Positions 63,341-64,000 of a DNA stretch of 64,000 nucleotides are shown piece after piece. This DNA is from Streptomyces sp. ATexAB-D23 (GTDB taxonomy: Bacteria > Actinomycetota > Actinomycetes > Streptomycetales > Streptomycetaceae). Both the position numbers and the translations under genes were made by a program. The first letter of the stretch is position 1, and each line of letters opens with the position of its first letter. The stretch spans positions 774-64,773 of the forward strand of contig NZ_KB892005.1 in the NCBI RefSeq assembly GCF_000373645.1, written 5' to 3'. The notes below the pieces were generated by a model. That model made no database searches. It was not told the DNA's origin and saw only the letters and a program-made list of their open reading frames with translations.

Positions 63341-63480
63341 CGGACGGATCCGCGCCGCACGGGTAAGCAACCGGACGGATCCGCGCCGCACGGGTAAGCA
63401 ACCGGACGGATCCGCGCCGCACGGGTAAGCATCCGACGCATCCGCGCCGCACGGGTAAGCATCGGACGCATCCGTCGCAC
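63341..63480. repeat. tandem 31-bp minisatellite
   Basis: Units starting at 63341, 63372 and 63403 are almost identical 31-mers built around GGATCCGCGCCGCACGGGTAAGC; a fourth and fifth (63434 and 63463) are diverged and slightly shorter. The copies touch directly with no spacers, so it is not a CRISPR array. Since 31 is not divisible by three, it is not a coding repeat. It lies between yqeY and a strong terminator. Function unknown. Confidence 0.8.
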
Positions 63481-63525
63481 GGACAGGCGTCAGATGTGGA
63501 CGTAGACGTAGACGTATAGGCAGAT

Positions 63526-63580
63526 GCGATACGAGGAGGGGCGCCCCCGGACAATCCGGGGGCGCCCCTCCTCGTATCGC
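63526..63580. terminator. very strong bidirectional terminator
   Basis: Arms 63526-63551 and 63555-63580 are perfectly complementary (26 bp) around CAA, between yqeY (rightward) and the penicillin-binding protein gene (leftward). Confidence 0.9.
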
Positions 63581-63618
63581 ACCTTCGGCTCAGGCGCCGT
63601 ATCGCTGTGCGCGGCGGC

Positions 63619-64000
63619 TCACGGGCCGTTCGTGCCGCCGTCGTTCTGGCCGCGGCCGTGACCGTGGCCGTCGTTCCCGCCGATCACACCCGGCGGGATG
63701 CTGATGCCGGGGAACGGGTTGTTGTCGTCACCGGGCTTGTTGTCGTCGCCGGGCTTCTTGCCCGGGTCCTTGTTCTTGTCCTTGTCCTTCTCTTCCTTCT
63801 GCTTCGCCCGCGGTACATCGACGTGGTTGAAGGACGGGGTCTCGGCGGAGGTCAGGGAGCCGGTCATCGCCGTACGCCATATCGGGCCGGGGAGGCAGCC
63901 GCCGCAGACGTCCTCGTAGTACTGGCCGCCGATGGTGATGTTGCTCATCGGGATCTGCTTGGCGCCGTCGCTGCCGACCCACACCGCTGTGGACAGGTTC
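63619..64000 (-). CDS. penicillin-binding protein, C-terminal part (gene continues beyond the window)
   Basis: The 3' 126 codons of a class A PBP. The visible part begins NLSTAVWVGSDG, then GGQYYEDVCGGCLPGPIWRTAM, the end of the transpeptidase domain (the KTG and catalytic Ser motifs lie outside the window). It finishes with a Lys/Asp/Glu-rich and then Gly/Asn/His-rich tail (KDKDKNKDPGKKPGDDNK, then HGHGRGQNDGG), common in actinobacterial PBPs. It would build peptidoglycan at the cell surface. The stop is TGA at 63619-63621. Confidence 0.8.
   Translation of the reverse strand, partial: NLSTAVWVGSDGAKQIPMSNITIGGQYYEDVCGGCLPGPIWRTAMTGSLTSAETPSFNHVDVPRAKQKEEKDKDKNKDPGKKPGDDNKPGDDNNPFPGISIPPGVIGGNDGHGHGRGQNDGGTNGP

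Noticed and set aside
63341..63480. Possible CRISPR array
   Set aside because: The 31-bp units abut directly with no unique spacers, and no cas genes are in the window.

Overview
The window is a piece of high-GC actinobacterial chromosome and almost certainly Streptomyces core chromosome. The evidence is GC-rich codon third positions, frequent GTG starts, HspR-type HAIR operators, a Streptomyces-type parS site, DasR-like operators before chitinases, and a gene order (dnaK-grpE-dnaJ-hspR ... clpB ... pyrE-fba ... purA ... recR ... lysC-asd) that I recall from the central region of Streptomyces chromosomes. All names come from reading the sequence; no database search was run.

Layout. 1-6.1 kb: tRNA-Gly, a tiny zinc-ribbon gene, dcd with a phosphoribosyltransferase, a Yip1-type membrane protein, a large membrane Fe-S protein resembling EtfD, and a degenerate sugar transferase. 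6.2-10.6 kb: the dnaK-grpE-dnaJ-hspR heat-shock operon behind HAIR operators. 10.6-15.5 kb: an accessory-looking cassette placed between two HspR-regulon loci. It has four paralogous LuxR-type regulators on the minus strand, diverging from a secreted peptide made of four exact 11-residue DIGWT repeats, which is translationally coupled to a small Rieske-like protein whose two histidine ligand positions are arginines. 15.6-29.5 kb: a PPOX protein, clpB with its own HAIR pair, YbjN, aminotransferases, DUF2617 and a membrane aminopropyltransferase, an SRPBCC protein, an aldose epimerase, pyrE, parS, fba and DUF3151.

29.6-38.6 kb: kynA-kynU (tryptophan catabolism) and a nearby alpha/beta hydrolase that could supply the missing formamidase, a two-component system, a CYP107-like P450, a DAG-kinase-like protein without its kinase motifs, and purA. 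38.6-42 kb: tandem GH19 chitinases, each behind a near-identical double DasR-type operator, then a DnaN paralogue. 42-54 kb: a Ser/Thr kinase, a GntR regulator, a SLATT-like membrane protein, YbaB-RecR, DUF5063, lysC (with an internal beta-subunit start)-asd, and an ECF sigma factor coupled to a one-TM partner. 54-64 kb: SURF1, an S9 peptidase, a methyltransferase, a secreted SGNH hydrolase, a decayed ABC transporter, tRNA-Pro, a metallophosphoesterase, YqeY, a 31-bp minisatellite and the C-terminus of a penicillin-binding protein.

Most genes are housekeeping. The most unusual part is the DIGWT-peptide / pseudo-Rieske / four-regulator cassette at 10.66-15.49 kb. I do not recognise it as a named system.
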